Shown here piece by piece: positions 1 through 7,590 of a DNA stretch of 64,000 bases. Each line of letters starts with the position of its first letter. Position 1 is the stretch's first letter. Below the pieces are notes generated by a model. It did no database searches and was not told where the DNA came from. It saw only the letters and a program-made list of their open reading frames with translations. Source of the DNA: Eubacteriales bacterium (GTDB lineage: Bacteria > Bacillota > Clostridia > Saccharofermentanales > DTU023); assembly GCA_030532065.1 (NCBI GenBank), contig JAUNLW010000003.1:1-64000 (forward strand), in the 5' to 3' direction. The translations under genes were made by a program, and so were the position numbers.

Positions 1-107
1 CTACAACGGCTTTTCAATTTTTTTCGCTAACTAATGACTGTCAAACTCCCGAGCTAAGGCAGAAAGCCGAAAAGAAGTTGCGCCATGTCTACCTGGGCAA
101 TATCTTT

Positions 108-136
108 TAGGCCTGGCCGGTTCTGTCTTGTATAAT
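108..136 (+). promoter_or_regulatory. Possible promoter of the thiamine-binding gene
   Basis: A perfect TATAAT lies at 131-136, about 57 bases before the start codon at 193. No convincing -35 hexamer sits 17 bases upstream. The first 100 bases of the window show no gene or RNA that I can support. Confidence 0.3.
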
Positions 137-192
137 AAGAAAGTGTAATAAGCAGACAGCTTAGCAGCTGCCTAAACCAGAAAGGAAATGAG

Positions 193-513
193 ATGAAAGT
201 ATCTTTAGCAATCCAAGTTTTACCCAGCATGGCTAATGACCAAGAGGTCTGCAGAGTAGTAGACGAAGCGATTGATGAGATCGCCAAGTCCGGCCTGAAT
301 TACGTGGTAGCTCCCTTTGAGACCACCGTAGAAGGCAACTCCATGGAAGAGTTACTGGACCTTATCAAAAGAATCGACCAGAGAACCTTTAAAGCCGGAG
401 CTAAGCAGGCTATCTATTATATGAAGCTAGCCCATGGTGAAGAAGACATCCTGAGTATTGATGATAAGATTGGCAAGTATCAGGAACATAACCAACAGGC
501 AGCCAAAGAATAG
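193..513 (+). CDS. Thiamine-binding protein, MTH1187/YkoF-like (DUF77) family
   Basis: The 106-residue protein matches the small MTH1187 family in length and pattern: an N-terminal beta strand (MKVSLAIQVLP), a central strand around the YVVAPFETTVEG segment, and an amphipathic helix, giving a ferredoxin-like fold. Members form oligomers that bind thiamine or a related pyrimidine in the cytoplasm and do no known catalysis. The start is the ATG preceded by AAAGGAAATGAG. A hairpin follows at 531-552, so the gene is probably transcribed alone or attenuated before the flavin reductase gene. The TPP-riboswitch-controlled transporter at 27-30 kb belongs to the same metabolic theme but is not linked. 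The family call is from sequence pattern; ligand binding is inferred. Confidence 0.8.
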   Translation: MKVSLAIQVLPSMANDQEVCRVVDEAIDEIAKSGLNYVVAPFETTVEGNSMEELLDLIKRIDQRTFKAGAKQAIYYMKLAHGEEDILSIDDKIGKYQEHNQQAAKE

Positions 514-530
514 AGAGACAAGACGCTCAT

Positions 531-552
531 AGCCCTGCTCATCAGCGGGGCT
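531..552 (+). terminator. Terminator-like hairpin
   Basis: A 9-bp stem, AGCCCTGCT / AGCGGGGCT with one G-T wobble and a 4-base loop, is followed by ATACGTTTATTAT. The T-rich tail is interrupted, so termination may be partial. Confidence 0.5.
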
Positions 553-579
553 ATACGTTTATTATAAGGGAGAAAGACA

Positions 580-1107
580 ATGGACCTGAGAAGTAAAGAC
601 TACAAAATTTTCGAAATGTTTAACAAAGACTGGGCCTTGGTCACAGCCGGCAATCTGGATGACTTTGGCTCTTGCACGCTGAGTTGGGGCAGTTTAGGTA
701 ATATCTGGGACGCGTCTAGCAAAGGCAGCCGCGCGACCGTGACAGTCTATGTCCATCCGGCGCGTTACACCAGCCAATATTTGCTGAGCAACGAATTTTT
801 TACCCTGAGCTTTTTCCCCGAGGAATACCGTAAAGCTTTATCCTACATGGGATCTCACTCCGGCCGCGATGATGAGCATAAGGCTGTAACAGCTGGGTTG
901 ACTCCCATAGCCATTGGCGAGAGCGTAACTTTTAAAGAAGCCAAACAAACTTTTCTCTGCAGAAAGATCTATCAAGGCCAATTCCAGAAGGAAAACCTGG
1001 CAGCTGACATTCAAGAATATTATGCTGCTTCGCCAAAGGTCTTTCCTGACTTCAAAGGTGGCTGGCAGCCTCATATTATCTTCATGGGAGAGATAATCAA
1101 CCTGTAA
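580..1107 (+). CDS. Flavin reductase-like, FMN-binding split-barrel protein
   Basis: This 175-residue protein resembles the flavoredoxin/flavin reductase-like split-barrel family. The N-terminal half (FNKDWALVTAG, then CTLSWGSLGNIW) fits the segment that cradles FMN, followed by the VHPARYTSQYLLSNEFFTLSF strand region typical of these proteins. Such proteins bind FMN and either reduce flavin with NAD(P)H or shuttle electrons in anaerobes; the substrate here cannot be read from sequence. A ribosome binding site (AAGGGAGAAAGACA) precedes the ATG. The gene ends before a strong bidirectional terminator shared with the convergent symporter operon. Confidence 0.8.
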   Translation: MDLRSKDYKIFEMFNKDWALVTAGNLDDFGSCTLSWGSLGNIWDASSKGSRATVTVYVHPARYTSQYLLSNEFFTLSFFPEEYRKALSYMGSHSGRDDEHKAVTAGLTPIAIGESVTFKEAKQTFLCRKIYQGQFQKENLAADIQEYYAASPKVFPDFKGGWQPHIIFMGEIINL

Positions 1108-1132
1108 AATTACAAAAAATAAGCACAAACGG

Positions 1133-1171
1133 AGAAAGGCTTGTCCCAATTGAAACAAGCCTTTCTTCTTA
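1133..1171. terminator. Bidirectional intrinsic terminator
   Basis: The stem GAAAGGCTTGT / ACAAGCCTTTC has a loop of about 9 bases, with TTCTT on the plus side and a T-rich tract on the minus side. It lies between the convergent flavin reductase-like gene and the symporter gene. Confidence 0.8.
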
Positions 1172-1195
1172 AATTAAGCCAAATTTTAGATTAAA

Positions 1196-2662
1196 TTAAT
1201 TATTGGCGTAGAAGAAATCGTTGATCTCGCTTATGAGCTCAACCGCTCTTTCTGACGGGTTAGTAAAGCGAGAAGTCGCAAAGTAAACTATGATACTTAC
1301 GATCAGTCCCCACAGTCCAGGCATTAAGCCTAAAGGAGAAGGGATGACGAAGGTGGTTAGCAACATAGCTACTTCACCAGTTATGATGCTTGCGATCGCA
1401 GCTTCTTTACTGGCCTTCTTATAATAGATACCACCTAAGACAGCTGGTGCTAGTGAAGCCACGCCTCCATTGGACAGAGCTAAAATATTGCCCAGCAGTC
1501 CCGGTTTGATGAGGGCTACGATTACAGAAATTACACCTAAGATCAAAATACATACCTTTGCTACATGGTATTGCTTTTGTTCGCTGGCGTCTTTATTTAC
1601 ATACTTTTTGTAAACATCGGTAGCTAACATTGAACCTACAGCGTGTAACTGAGAGTCACCAGTGGACATACTTGCAGCCAAAGCGCCAGAGATAACTAGA
1701 GCGGCAAATACCATGGGAGTGTATTTTAGCAACAGCTCAGGCAAAATCGTATCAGCGTTGGCCAAGCCGGGCATGAGCAGATGACCTGCCATGCCAATAG
1801 CGGGGATAAAAACGTAGATACTGGTAAGGTAAATGGAAGAGAACACAGATGACCATTTCAGCACCCTTAAGGACTTACCAGAGAAAAAGCGCAGGGTAAC
1901 GTGAGGGAACATCATCATGCCAATTGTGATGACTACCCAGCGGCTGATCCAATCGCCGCCAGTAATGAGACCTTGCGGCCCAGGCAGTGTAAAGTGTTCC
2001 GGAATTACTTTAAAAGCTTCGGTATAGGCTGCAGAAACAGATGGGTAATTTCCTTTAATGATAATGAAGGAACCGATAACCAGGCCAACCCACATAAAAA
2101 CACCCTGAGCAGCATCTGTTAGCGAAACACCCTTCATACCTCCGAGCCACACAAGAGCAATCATAATTACAAAGAAAATAATGGTTCCTACTTCGTAACT
2201 GAGAGCGCCATTACTGATGGTGTCGAAGATGTAACCTGAACCGATGGCCTGCATGGCGATGTAGGGCACGGTGAATACCATGGTGATTAAAGTAACTAGT
2301 AAGCCGACCAGATTTGAATCGTATGCGTCTGACATATATTCGGACAAAGAGAGATAGCCGTGGCGTTTACCAAGCAACCAAAAGCGGCGACCAATCAACC
2401 AAAATAAGATTCCGGGGAAAACGGTCCAAATACCATTAGCCCACCAGCCTATACCGTGAGTATAAACGAAGCCGGGCGCTCCGAGGAAAGCATAAGCGCT
2501 GTGGTAAGTGGCACTAAAAGTAAGAGTTAAAACAAATACACCCAGGGAACTATCGGCAGTCGCAAAGTCGGCGATTGTTTTTTTGTCTTTCTTTGAGGCG
2601 TAGATAGCTAATCCCAGGATTGCAATCATATAAATGACGAGAATGATTAAACCTACGTTCAT
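1196..2662 (-). CDS. Sodium:solute symporter (SSS) family permease
   Basis: The 488-residue protein is strongly hydrophobic with about 13 predicted membrane helices, the usual size for the SSS family (PutP/PanF-like). Family features include the GFVYTHGIGWWANGIW segment near residue 70-85, the SLSEYMSDAYDS region, and the ALAASMSTGDSQLHAVGSM helix, which corresponds to the Na+-site helix of SSS proteins. It should couple Na+ entry to uptake of an organic solute. It is third in a minus-strand operon, 5 bases after a small two-helix protein and downstream of a creatininase-family amidohydrolase. The solute may therefore be an amide or cyclic amide such as creatinine, but that is inference. Confidence 0.88.
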   Translation of the reverse strand: MNVGLIILVIYMIAILGLAIYASKKDKKTIADFATADSSLGVFVLTLTFSATYHSAYAFLGAPGFVYTHGIGWWANGIWTVFPGILFWLIGRRFWLLGKRHGYLSLSEYMSDAYDSNLVGLLVTLITMVFTVPYIAMQAIGSGYIFDTISNGALSYEVGTIIFFVIMIALVWLGGMKGVSLTDAAQGVFMWVGLVIGSFIIIKGNYPSVSAAYTEAFKVIPEHFTLPGPQGLITGGDWISRWVVITIGMMMFPHVTLRFFSGKSLRVLKWSSVFSSIYLTSIYVFIPAIGMAGHLLMPGLANADTILPELLLKYTPMVFAALVISGALAASMSTGDSQLHAVGSMLATDVYKKYVNKDASEQKQYHVAKVCILILGVISVIVALIKPGLLGNILALSNGGVASLAPAVLGGIYYKKASKEAAIASIITGEVAMLLTTFVIPSPLGLMPGLWGLIVSIIVYFATSRFTNPSERAVELISEINDFFYANN

Positions 2663-2667
2663 AATAC

Positions 2668-2946
2668 TTATCCTCTCTCTTTGTGATCAGCTTGCATTTC
2701 CGCAGTTATTTTTGCGTCCTGTTCTTCAGTCTGCCAATTGCGGATAGTCAACGCGCCAATGAGAAAGGCAGCGATGGCGACGGCGTACCAGAATTCCAGC
2801 CAGACCCACATGGTGGGGTAGCCAAAAGTTAAAGGATTGTCTTTGGCGTAGTTGTTTACCAATCCCAAAATAGGGGGATTAGCCATGATTAAGGAGATAA
2901 TAAACATCAGGTGAACTGCTTTTTCTCCTTTTGATAGCTTCATCAT
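2668..2946 (-). CDS. Small two-helix membrane protein, symporter companion (DUF3311-like)
   Basis: The 92-residue protein has two hydrophobic helices (about residues 9-28 and 46-68) separated by a short polar stretch, and a charged C-terminus. Small proteins of this shape (DUF3311 and relatives) are often encoded beside SSS permeases and are thought to be accessory subunits. The start has GGAAGGAGACAATT directly upstream. Close packing between the creatininase gene and the symporter gene supports a shared transcript. Family membership is tentative because the protein is short. Confidence 0.6.
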   Translation of the reverse strand: MMKLSKGEKAVHLMFIISLIMANPPILGLVNNYAKDNPLTFGYPTMWVWLEFWYAVAIAAFLIGALTIRNWQTEEQDAKITAEMQADHKERG

Positions 2947-2972
2947 AATTGTCTCCTTCCTACGGGCAAGAG

Positions 2973-3749
2973 TTACTCAGAGCGGAGCGCCTCAATTACT
3001 TGCAGCAGGCGAGCGGTTAAGTAATCGTGATATTTCTGGCCAAATTCTTTATTGGACTTAGTGGGACATCCAGAGACGCCTTTTGTTTCGGCAACATGCT
3101 TAGCTGCTTCAGAGCAGGCCGTGGGGACATAACATAAGGTGTCCTTAGGATAACCGGGATCAACACTATATAATTCAGTGGCTTTTACAGGATGGTCTTC
3201 CGCTAGTTCCATATGGGTTAACTCAGGATGGAGAACCATCATATGAGAACTCTCAATTTCTTCAGCATGACCGACCGGACCCATGCCTTCGGTTGCTTCA
3301 ATCAGCTCTTTGGACATATAGGCCGGGTCAAAAATCTTGACTTTAACTCCTAACTCGTTCTGAGCCTTTTCAGCTGCTAGCTGCAACCAAATAATATTGA
3401 CGATTCTATGCCCATTGATGAAGATAAATTTATCAACACCATGCGTATGCAGAGATTTCATGACATCGTAGGCCAGACCAATAAGAATCTCCGGACGAAT
3501 GGAAATAGAACCAGGGAGCACCATGTGATGAGGGCAATAACCAAGCCAGAGTGGCGGGCAGACCAGAACATCTGTCTGCTCCAAAGCTGCGTCTGCTAAG
3601 CCGATTGCCACAAAGCTATCTGTTCCTACTGGTAAATGAGGACCATGTTGCTCAATACTGCCCACAGGAATAATGGCAACACCTTTAGAACTTTCAATTG
3701 CCTTTTCGGCCTCTTGCCAGGTCATTTCGTATAAATGCTTGCGTTTCAT
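2973..3749 (-). CDS. Creatininase-family amidohydrolase
   Basis: The 258-residue protein carries the N-terminal family motif PVGSIEQHGPHLPVGTD (about residues 27-43), whose E, H and D ligate the metal pair. It also has GHAEEIESSHM (about residues 176-186), supplying the later His and Glu ligands. The usual NGHGGN motif is changed to NGHRIVN, which may alter substrate preference. Relatives hydrolyse creatinine or formamides, including MftE and FAPy-type deformylases. It is the first gene of the operon with the two membrane proteins, which suggests uptake and hydrolysis of an amide compound. Substrate unknown. Confidence 0.85.
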   Translation of the reverse strand: MKRKHLYEMTWQEAEKAIESSKGVAIIPVGSIEQHGPHLPVGTDSFVAIGLADAALEQTDVLVCPPLWLGYCPHHMVLPGSISIRPEILIGLAYDVMKSLHTHGVDKFIFINGHRIVNIIWLQLAAEKAQNELGVKVKIFDPAYMSKELIEATEGMGPVGHAEEIESSHMMVLHPELTHMELAEDHPVKATELYSVDPGYPKDTLCYVPTACSEAAKHVAETKGVSGCPTKSNKEFGQKYHDYLTARLLQVIEALRSE

Positions 3750-3797
3750 AGATTTCCTCCTGTTTTTTGAGTTGCGTGTTTATACAACTCTGCAGAA

Positions 3798-3837
3798 CGT
3801 GATTTTTTTGACATATTGACAAAAAATGCGTTATGCT
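3798..3837 (+). promoter_or_regulatory. Promoter with CRP/FNR-like palindrome in divergent intergenic region
   Basis: CGTGA-N6-TGACA at 3798-3813 matches the TGTGA-N6-TCACA consensus of Crp/Fnr operators at 8 of 10 positions. It overlaps TTGACA at 3808-3813, which pairs with TATGCT at 3832-3837 (18-bp spacing) pointing toward the Crp-family gene. The site sits between that gene and the divergent symporter operon, so autoregulation and control of the operon are both possible. Confidence 0.35.
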
Positions 3838-3914
3838 TCTTGTAGTTTTCTACTCGTTTACATAATATTGCCGTGACTAAAGAAATACTGTGTTGCGGAA
3901 CACAGGAGGAGCGA

Positions 3915-4595
3915 ATGTTTTTTGATATTGCCTACCAAGTCCAGGACGAGTATAGAAAATACATTAAGAATTATTTTAGAGACAAGGCTCCTTTAATTAA
4001 CTACAAAAAAGGTGAGCTAATTGAAGCTGACTTTACCTCCACCAATTATTGTTACTGTGTAGCTGATGGTATAGTTCGTCAATATTTTATTGATGGCGCG
4101 GGAAAAGAACGTACGGTTATCCTTCTTCGTCCAGGAGAAATATTCAGCGAGATTAATATGATGCAGGGAAATATCGACTTGGTTATTTCTGCTGCCTTTA
4201 CGGATTGCTCAGTACATCGCATTTACCAGGCGAACTTTGCCAAATTGTTTGAGGATAACCCGGAATTTGCTTACCAGCTTTTTATGATGGAAACAACAAA
4301 GATCAGGCAGTTTCTCTTCCAAATATACGATGGCTCGTTTTATGACGTGGATAATTCACTTATCAATCTTTTGAGCCGTTTATCTGTGCTTTTTGGCGTA
4401 CGAACTGAGGCTGGTGTGTTGTTAGACATATATTTGAGCCATGAAGATATGGCCAAAATGATAGGCTCAAGCCGCAGTACAGTTACCAGATCAATCAATA
4501 GACTCGAAGAAAAAGGGTATATCCAATCTAAAAACAAGCGGATTACCATTTTGGATAGAGCAGATAACCCGATAAGGACGACATTCTCAATGTGA
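3915..4595 (+). CDS. Crp/Fnr-family transcriptional regulator
   Basis: An N-terminal cyclic-nucleotide-binding-like beta barrel (about residues 1-115, including LLRPGEIFSE) is followed by a dimerisation helix and a C-terminal winged helix with the recognition segment MIGSSRSTVTRSINRLEEKG. I place the start at the ATG at 3915, not the upstream in-frame GTG at 3873, because AGGAGGA lies 4 bases before it; this gives about 226 residues, normal for the family. No FNR-type N-terminal cysteine cluster is present in this start version. It is divergent from the symporter/creatininase operon and 74 bases upstream of the D-cysteine desulfhydrase-like gene, so either may be its target. The effector is unknown. 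Confidence 0.85.
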   Translation: MFFDIAYQVQDEYRKYIKNYFRDKAPLINYKKGELIEADFTSTNYCYCVADGIVRQYFIDGAGKERTVILLRPGEIFSEINMMQGNIDLVISAAFTDCSVHRIYQANFAKLFEDNPEFAYQLFMMETTKIRQFLFQIYDGSFYDVDNSLINLLSRLSVLFGVRTEAGVLLDIYLSHEDMAKMIGSSRSTVTRSINRLEEKGYIQSKNKRITILDRADNPIRTTFSM

Positions 4596-4669
4596 GAGGT
4601 AAACCTGCATTCTGGTGAATTACCTGTTCGTGTGATGCGTAAAGAATTTCTGAATAATAGGAGGAACCG

Positions 4670-5674
4670 ATGAGACACCTAAACCTGGCCAACTTGCCAA
4701 CCCCCATCCGTAAGCTGGATTTGCTTCCAGACCAAGGAGTAAACCTTTGGATAAAACGCGACGACTATAGTGGCGTGGAGTTAAGCGGTAACAAGATTCG
4801 TAAGCTGGAGTTTTCCCTGGCGGAATGCCAGGAACAAGGCTGCGATTATGTGATTACCAGAGGAGCTATCCAGTCTAACCATTGCCGCGCTACGGCTGCG
4901 GCTTGTGCTCAGTTGGGCTTGAAATGCATTCTGGTGCTGAATACAGATAATCCCCCGTCTTTAGACAATATAGAAGGCAATACTTTCTTTGACTTGGCCT
5001 TGGGCGCGGAAGTCTACCTGGTGAAAGATAAAGAGGCGGCTACTAAGCAGATCTCAGAGCTTACTGAGCAGCTGAAGGCTGCAGGCCACAAACCCTATCT
5101 CATTCCGGTAGGAGCGTCCAATGCGGTCGGTTCTAATGGCTATCGCCGCTGCTTAGATGAGATTGTCGAGCAAGAAAAGGAGATGGGCGTAGATTTTGAT
5201 CTCATAGCTTTAGCTGTTGGCTCTGGTGGCACCTATGCCGGCCTGGCTTATGAGAATGTTTACAGGAAGCTGGGCAAGAAGATCCTGGGTTTTGCTGTTT
5301 GTGACTCAACCGAAATCTTTACCCGCGACATTTTGGCAATTCTCGAAGATATGACCAAGCTGGAGCAAAGTAAGTTAAGTTTTGGCGAGGGAGATGTGTG
5401 GATCAATGATGACTATATTGGTCTGGGTTATGCGCTTTCACGAGATGAGGAGCTTGCCTTTATTATGGAAATAGCTGCTAAGACCGGCGTTATCTTGGAT
5501 CCCTGCTACAGCGGCAAAGCTTTTTATGGCTTACACACGGAACTCACGCAAGGTAATCTTTCTGACTATAAAAATGTGCTCTTTATTCATACAGGCGGTT
5601 TGGCCGGTTGGACAGCTGAAGCCAGAAAACGAGCCAGCAAATTTGTGGAGAATCAGTGGCACGATCAAGATTAG
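4670..5674 (+). CDS. D-cysteine desulfhydrase / ACC deaminase-family PLP enzyme
   Basis: The 334-residue fold-type II PLP enzyme has the family signature LSGNKIRKLEF with Lys42 as the predicted Schiff-base lysine, followed by TRGAIQSNHCRATAAA, the typical substrate and phosphate loop of D-cysteine desulfhydrases. A C-terminal TGGLAGW glycine-rich segment completes the family pattern. The likely reaction is breakdown of D-cysteine to pyruvate, sulfide and ammonia; ACC deaminase or D-serine activity cannot be excluded. The start has AGGAGG about 6 bases upstream. It follows the Crp-family regulator in the same orientation and converges on the ABC exporter operon, with no clear terminator in the 23-base gap. 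Confidence 0.85.
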   Translation: MRHLNLANLPTPIRKLDLLPDQGVNLWIKRDDYSGVELSGNKIRKLEFSLAECQEQGCDYVITRGAIQSNHCRATAAACAQLGLKCILVLNTDNPPSLDNIEGNTFFDLALGAEVYLVKDKEAATKQISELTEQLKAAGHKPYLIPVGASNAVGSNGYRRCLDEIVEQEKEMGVDFDLIALAVGSGGTYAGLAYENVYRKLGKKILGFAVCDSTEIFTRDILAILEDMTKLEQSKLSFGEGDVWINDDYIGLGYALSRDEELAFIMEIAAKTGVILDPCYSGKAFYGLHTELTQGNLSDYKNVLFIHTGGLAGWTAEARKRASKFVENQWHDQD

Positions 5675-5697
5675 TGTTGGGCTGTCACTTTTATGAA

Positions 5698-7578
5698 CTA
5701 TTGATAATACGCTGCCTGAGCCTGCCACATCTGCCTGTAAAGGCCATCCTGGTCGACCAGACCGTCATGAGTGCCGCGTTGCACTAACTGACCGTCGTCA
5801 AAGACTAAGATGTCCTCGCAGAAACGGCAGGAGCTCATGCGGTGAGAGATAAAGACCGTGGTCTTGTCTTGGATCATTTCGTTCAAATGTGTGTAGATAT
5901 TGGCTTCGGCCAATGGGTCTAAAGCGGCCGTAGGTTCGTCCAGAATGACGACAGAGCTAGGTTTGTAGATGGCTCTGGCAATCGCGATTTTCTGCTGTTC
6001 GCCTCCGGAATAGCGGGTGCTGGAGTCATGGAAATCAGCTAAAGGCTGCTTCAACTCTTCTGACAGCGATTTAGCTTGCTTAGTTGCCTCAAAACCGGCA
6101 CTGTTAAGCACATTTATGACTCTTTCCTGGTCATAGTCTACGCTACAAGCCACATTCTCTCCTAAAGGGAAAGCGAAAAGCGCGAAGTCCTGGAATACGG
6201 TTGCGAAGAGAGTTAGATACTCTTCGTAATCGTATTTTTTTATGTCAATGCCATTTAAGGTGATCATGCCTTCAGTGGGGTCGTAGAGACGGCATAGCAG
6301 AAGTATCAGTGTTGTTTTGCCGGAACCATTGGGACCAACGATAGCATGCTTGCGCTTCATATCCAAAGTGAAGGAAACGTTCTTTAAAGCCCAATGGGTG
6401 CTGTTCGGATAACGGAAGCTGACATCGTGGAATTCAAATTTAACTTCGTTATCGTGACGCTTCTCAACTGGGATGCTGCCGGTAGCAAGCGTGTTTTCTT
6501 TTTCCATAAATTGGATGACGTCATCAAAGTAGGGCAAGCTTACGCGCAGCATGGTCAATTTTTGACTGATATCACTTATGGCAGCAGTAAGCTGGTTGAA
6601 GCTCTGAGCGTAAGTTACGACTGTGGTCATAAGGATCGCGCCGGCAAAAACTTTCAGCACGATCACAGAGTAAGCCAAGAGGGCTAAGACCAAGCTTACG
6701 ATGCCAAAGTAAGCGCCTTCCATGGCATTGTAATGGAAAGCCTTTTGGAAAAAAACATTACCTTTATAGGCATAGTCAGTTAATTTTTCTCGCAAATAGG
6801 GTAGCATATCGTAGAGCTGGTAGACGGGATAGCGCTTAGGTTTACCACCGATTTCGCTGATAACATAGTTTAAATCTTGCTCCACCTTGGCGTGAGCGGT
6901 GAGATATTTGCGTCTGCCAGTCTGAGTTTTCTTCATGCCGTATTGCTGGAAGGCAAGACTCAGGATAATAACGAGGATAGTGATCAAGGAAGCCCAAACT
7001 GGCTCAGCTAAGAAAACCACACCGCCGTTGATCTTAGGTGAGTTGACAGCACCAACCGGGCTGAGCAGCATCTTTAAAGTGAGAGCAGAGGCGAAAATAA
7101 TGCTCACAATGCTTTGTAAGATGGTAAAGATTCGGCGGATTGATGAGCCCAAACCACCAATCTCATAACGGAAACTGTTCATGGCTTGGTTGAAGCTCTC
7201 CATCTTGTTCTTGTCCTGAGAGCTGGGATAATCAATATCTAGCAGATGCAGCTTCATATTTCGCATCATCTTATTGTGGATTTGGCTTTCGCCAAGCTCC
7301 AGGCGCCCCAGGATCAGATTGCGCAACATGGCGCAGATAAAAGCTGCTAGCAAGAACCAAACCAGAGTCTTCAGCGCCAAGGGTAGATCACGCGCCGCCA
7401 GAGCGCTCAACAAAGGGGTAAACATGATAATGGGTAGATAAGTAGTGGCCAGAGAGAAGATCAGTTCCAGTGAGGCCAAGGCCAGATAGTCCCGATCGTG
7501 GGCTTTAACCTGACTAAAGATCCATTTGATGACGGCAAGGGAATGCTTGGTATCTGTTTTTTGCTTTGATTTAGTCAT
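5698..7578 (-). CDS. ABC exporter half-transporter (membrane + ATPase)
   Basis: The 626-residue fused half-transporter has an N-terminal six-helix membrane domain (about residues 1-340) and a C-terminal nucleotide-binding domain with Walker A GPNGSGKTT, signature YSGGEQQK, Walker B VVILDEPTAALD and an H-loop in TTVFISHR. There is no C39 peptidase domain. It is encoded 12 bases after a second half-transporter gene, so the two probably form a heterodimeric exporter. Location downstream of a LytTR/GHKL two-component system suggests peptide or lipid-active compound export or resistance. Substrate unknown. Confidence 0.88.
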   Translation of the reverse strand: MTKSKQKTDTKHSLAVIKWIFSQVKAHDRDYLALASLELIFSLATTYLPIIMFTPLLSALAARDLPLALKTLVWFLLAAFICAMLRNLILGRLELGESQIHNKMMRNMKLHLLDIDYPSSQDKNKMESFNQAMNSFRYEIGGLGSSIRRIFTILQSIVSIIFASALTLKMLLSPVGAVNSPKINGGVVFLAEPVWASLITILVIILSLAFQQYGMKKTQTGRRKYLTAHAKVEQDLNYVISEIGGKPKRYPVYQLYDMLPYLREKLTDYAYKGNVFFQKAFHYNAMEGAYFGIVSLVLALLAYSVIVLKVFAGAILMTTVVTYAQSFNQLTAAISDISQKLTMLRVSLPYFDDVIQFMEKENTLATGSIPVEKRHDNEVKFEFHDVSFRYPNSTHWALKNVSFTLDMKRKHAIVGPNGSGKTTLILLLCRLYDPTEGMITLNGIDIKKYDYEEYLTLFATVFQDFALFAFPLGENVACSVDYDQERVINVLNSAGFEATKQAKSLSEELKQPLADFHDSSTRYSGGEQQKIAIARAIYKPSSVVILDEPTAALDPLAEANIYTHLNEMIQDKTTVFISHRMSSCRFCEDILVFDDGQLVQRGTHDGLVDQDGLYRQMWQAQAAYYQ

Positions 7579-7590
7579 ATTACTTTCCTC

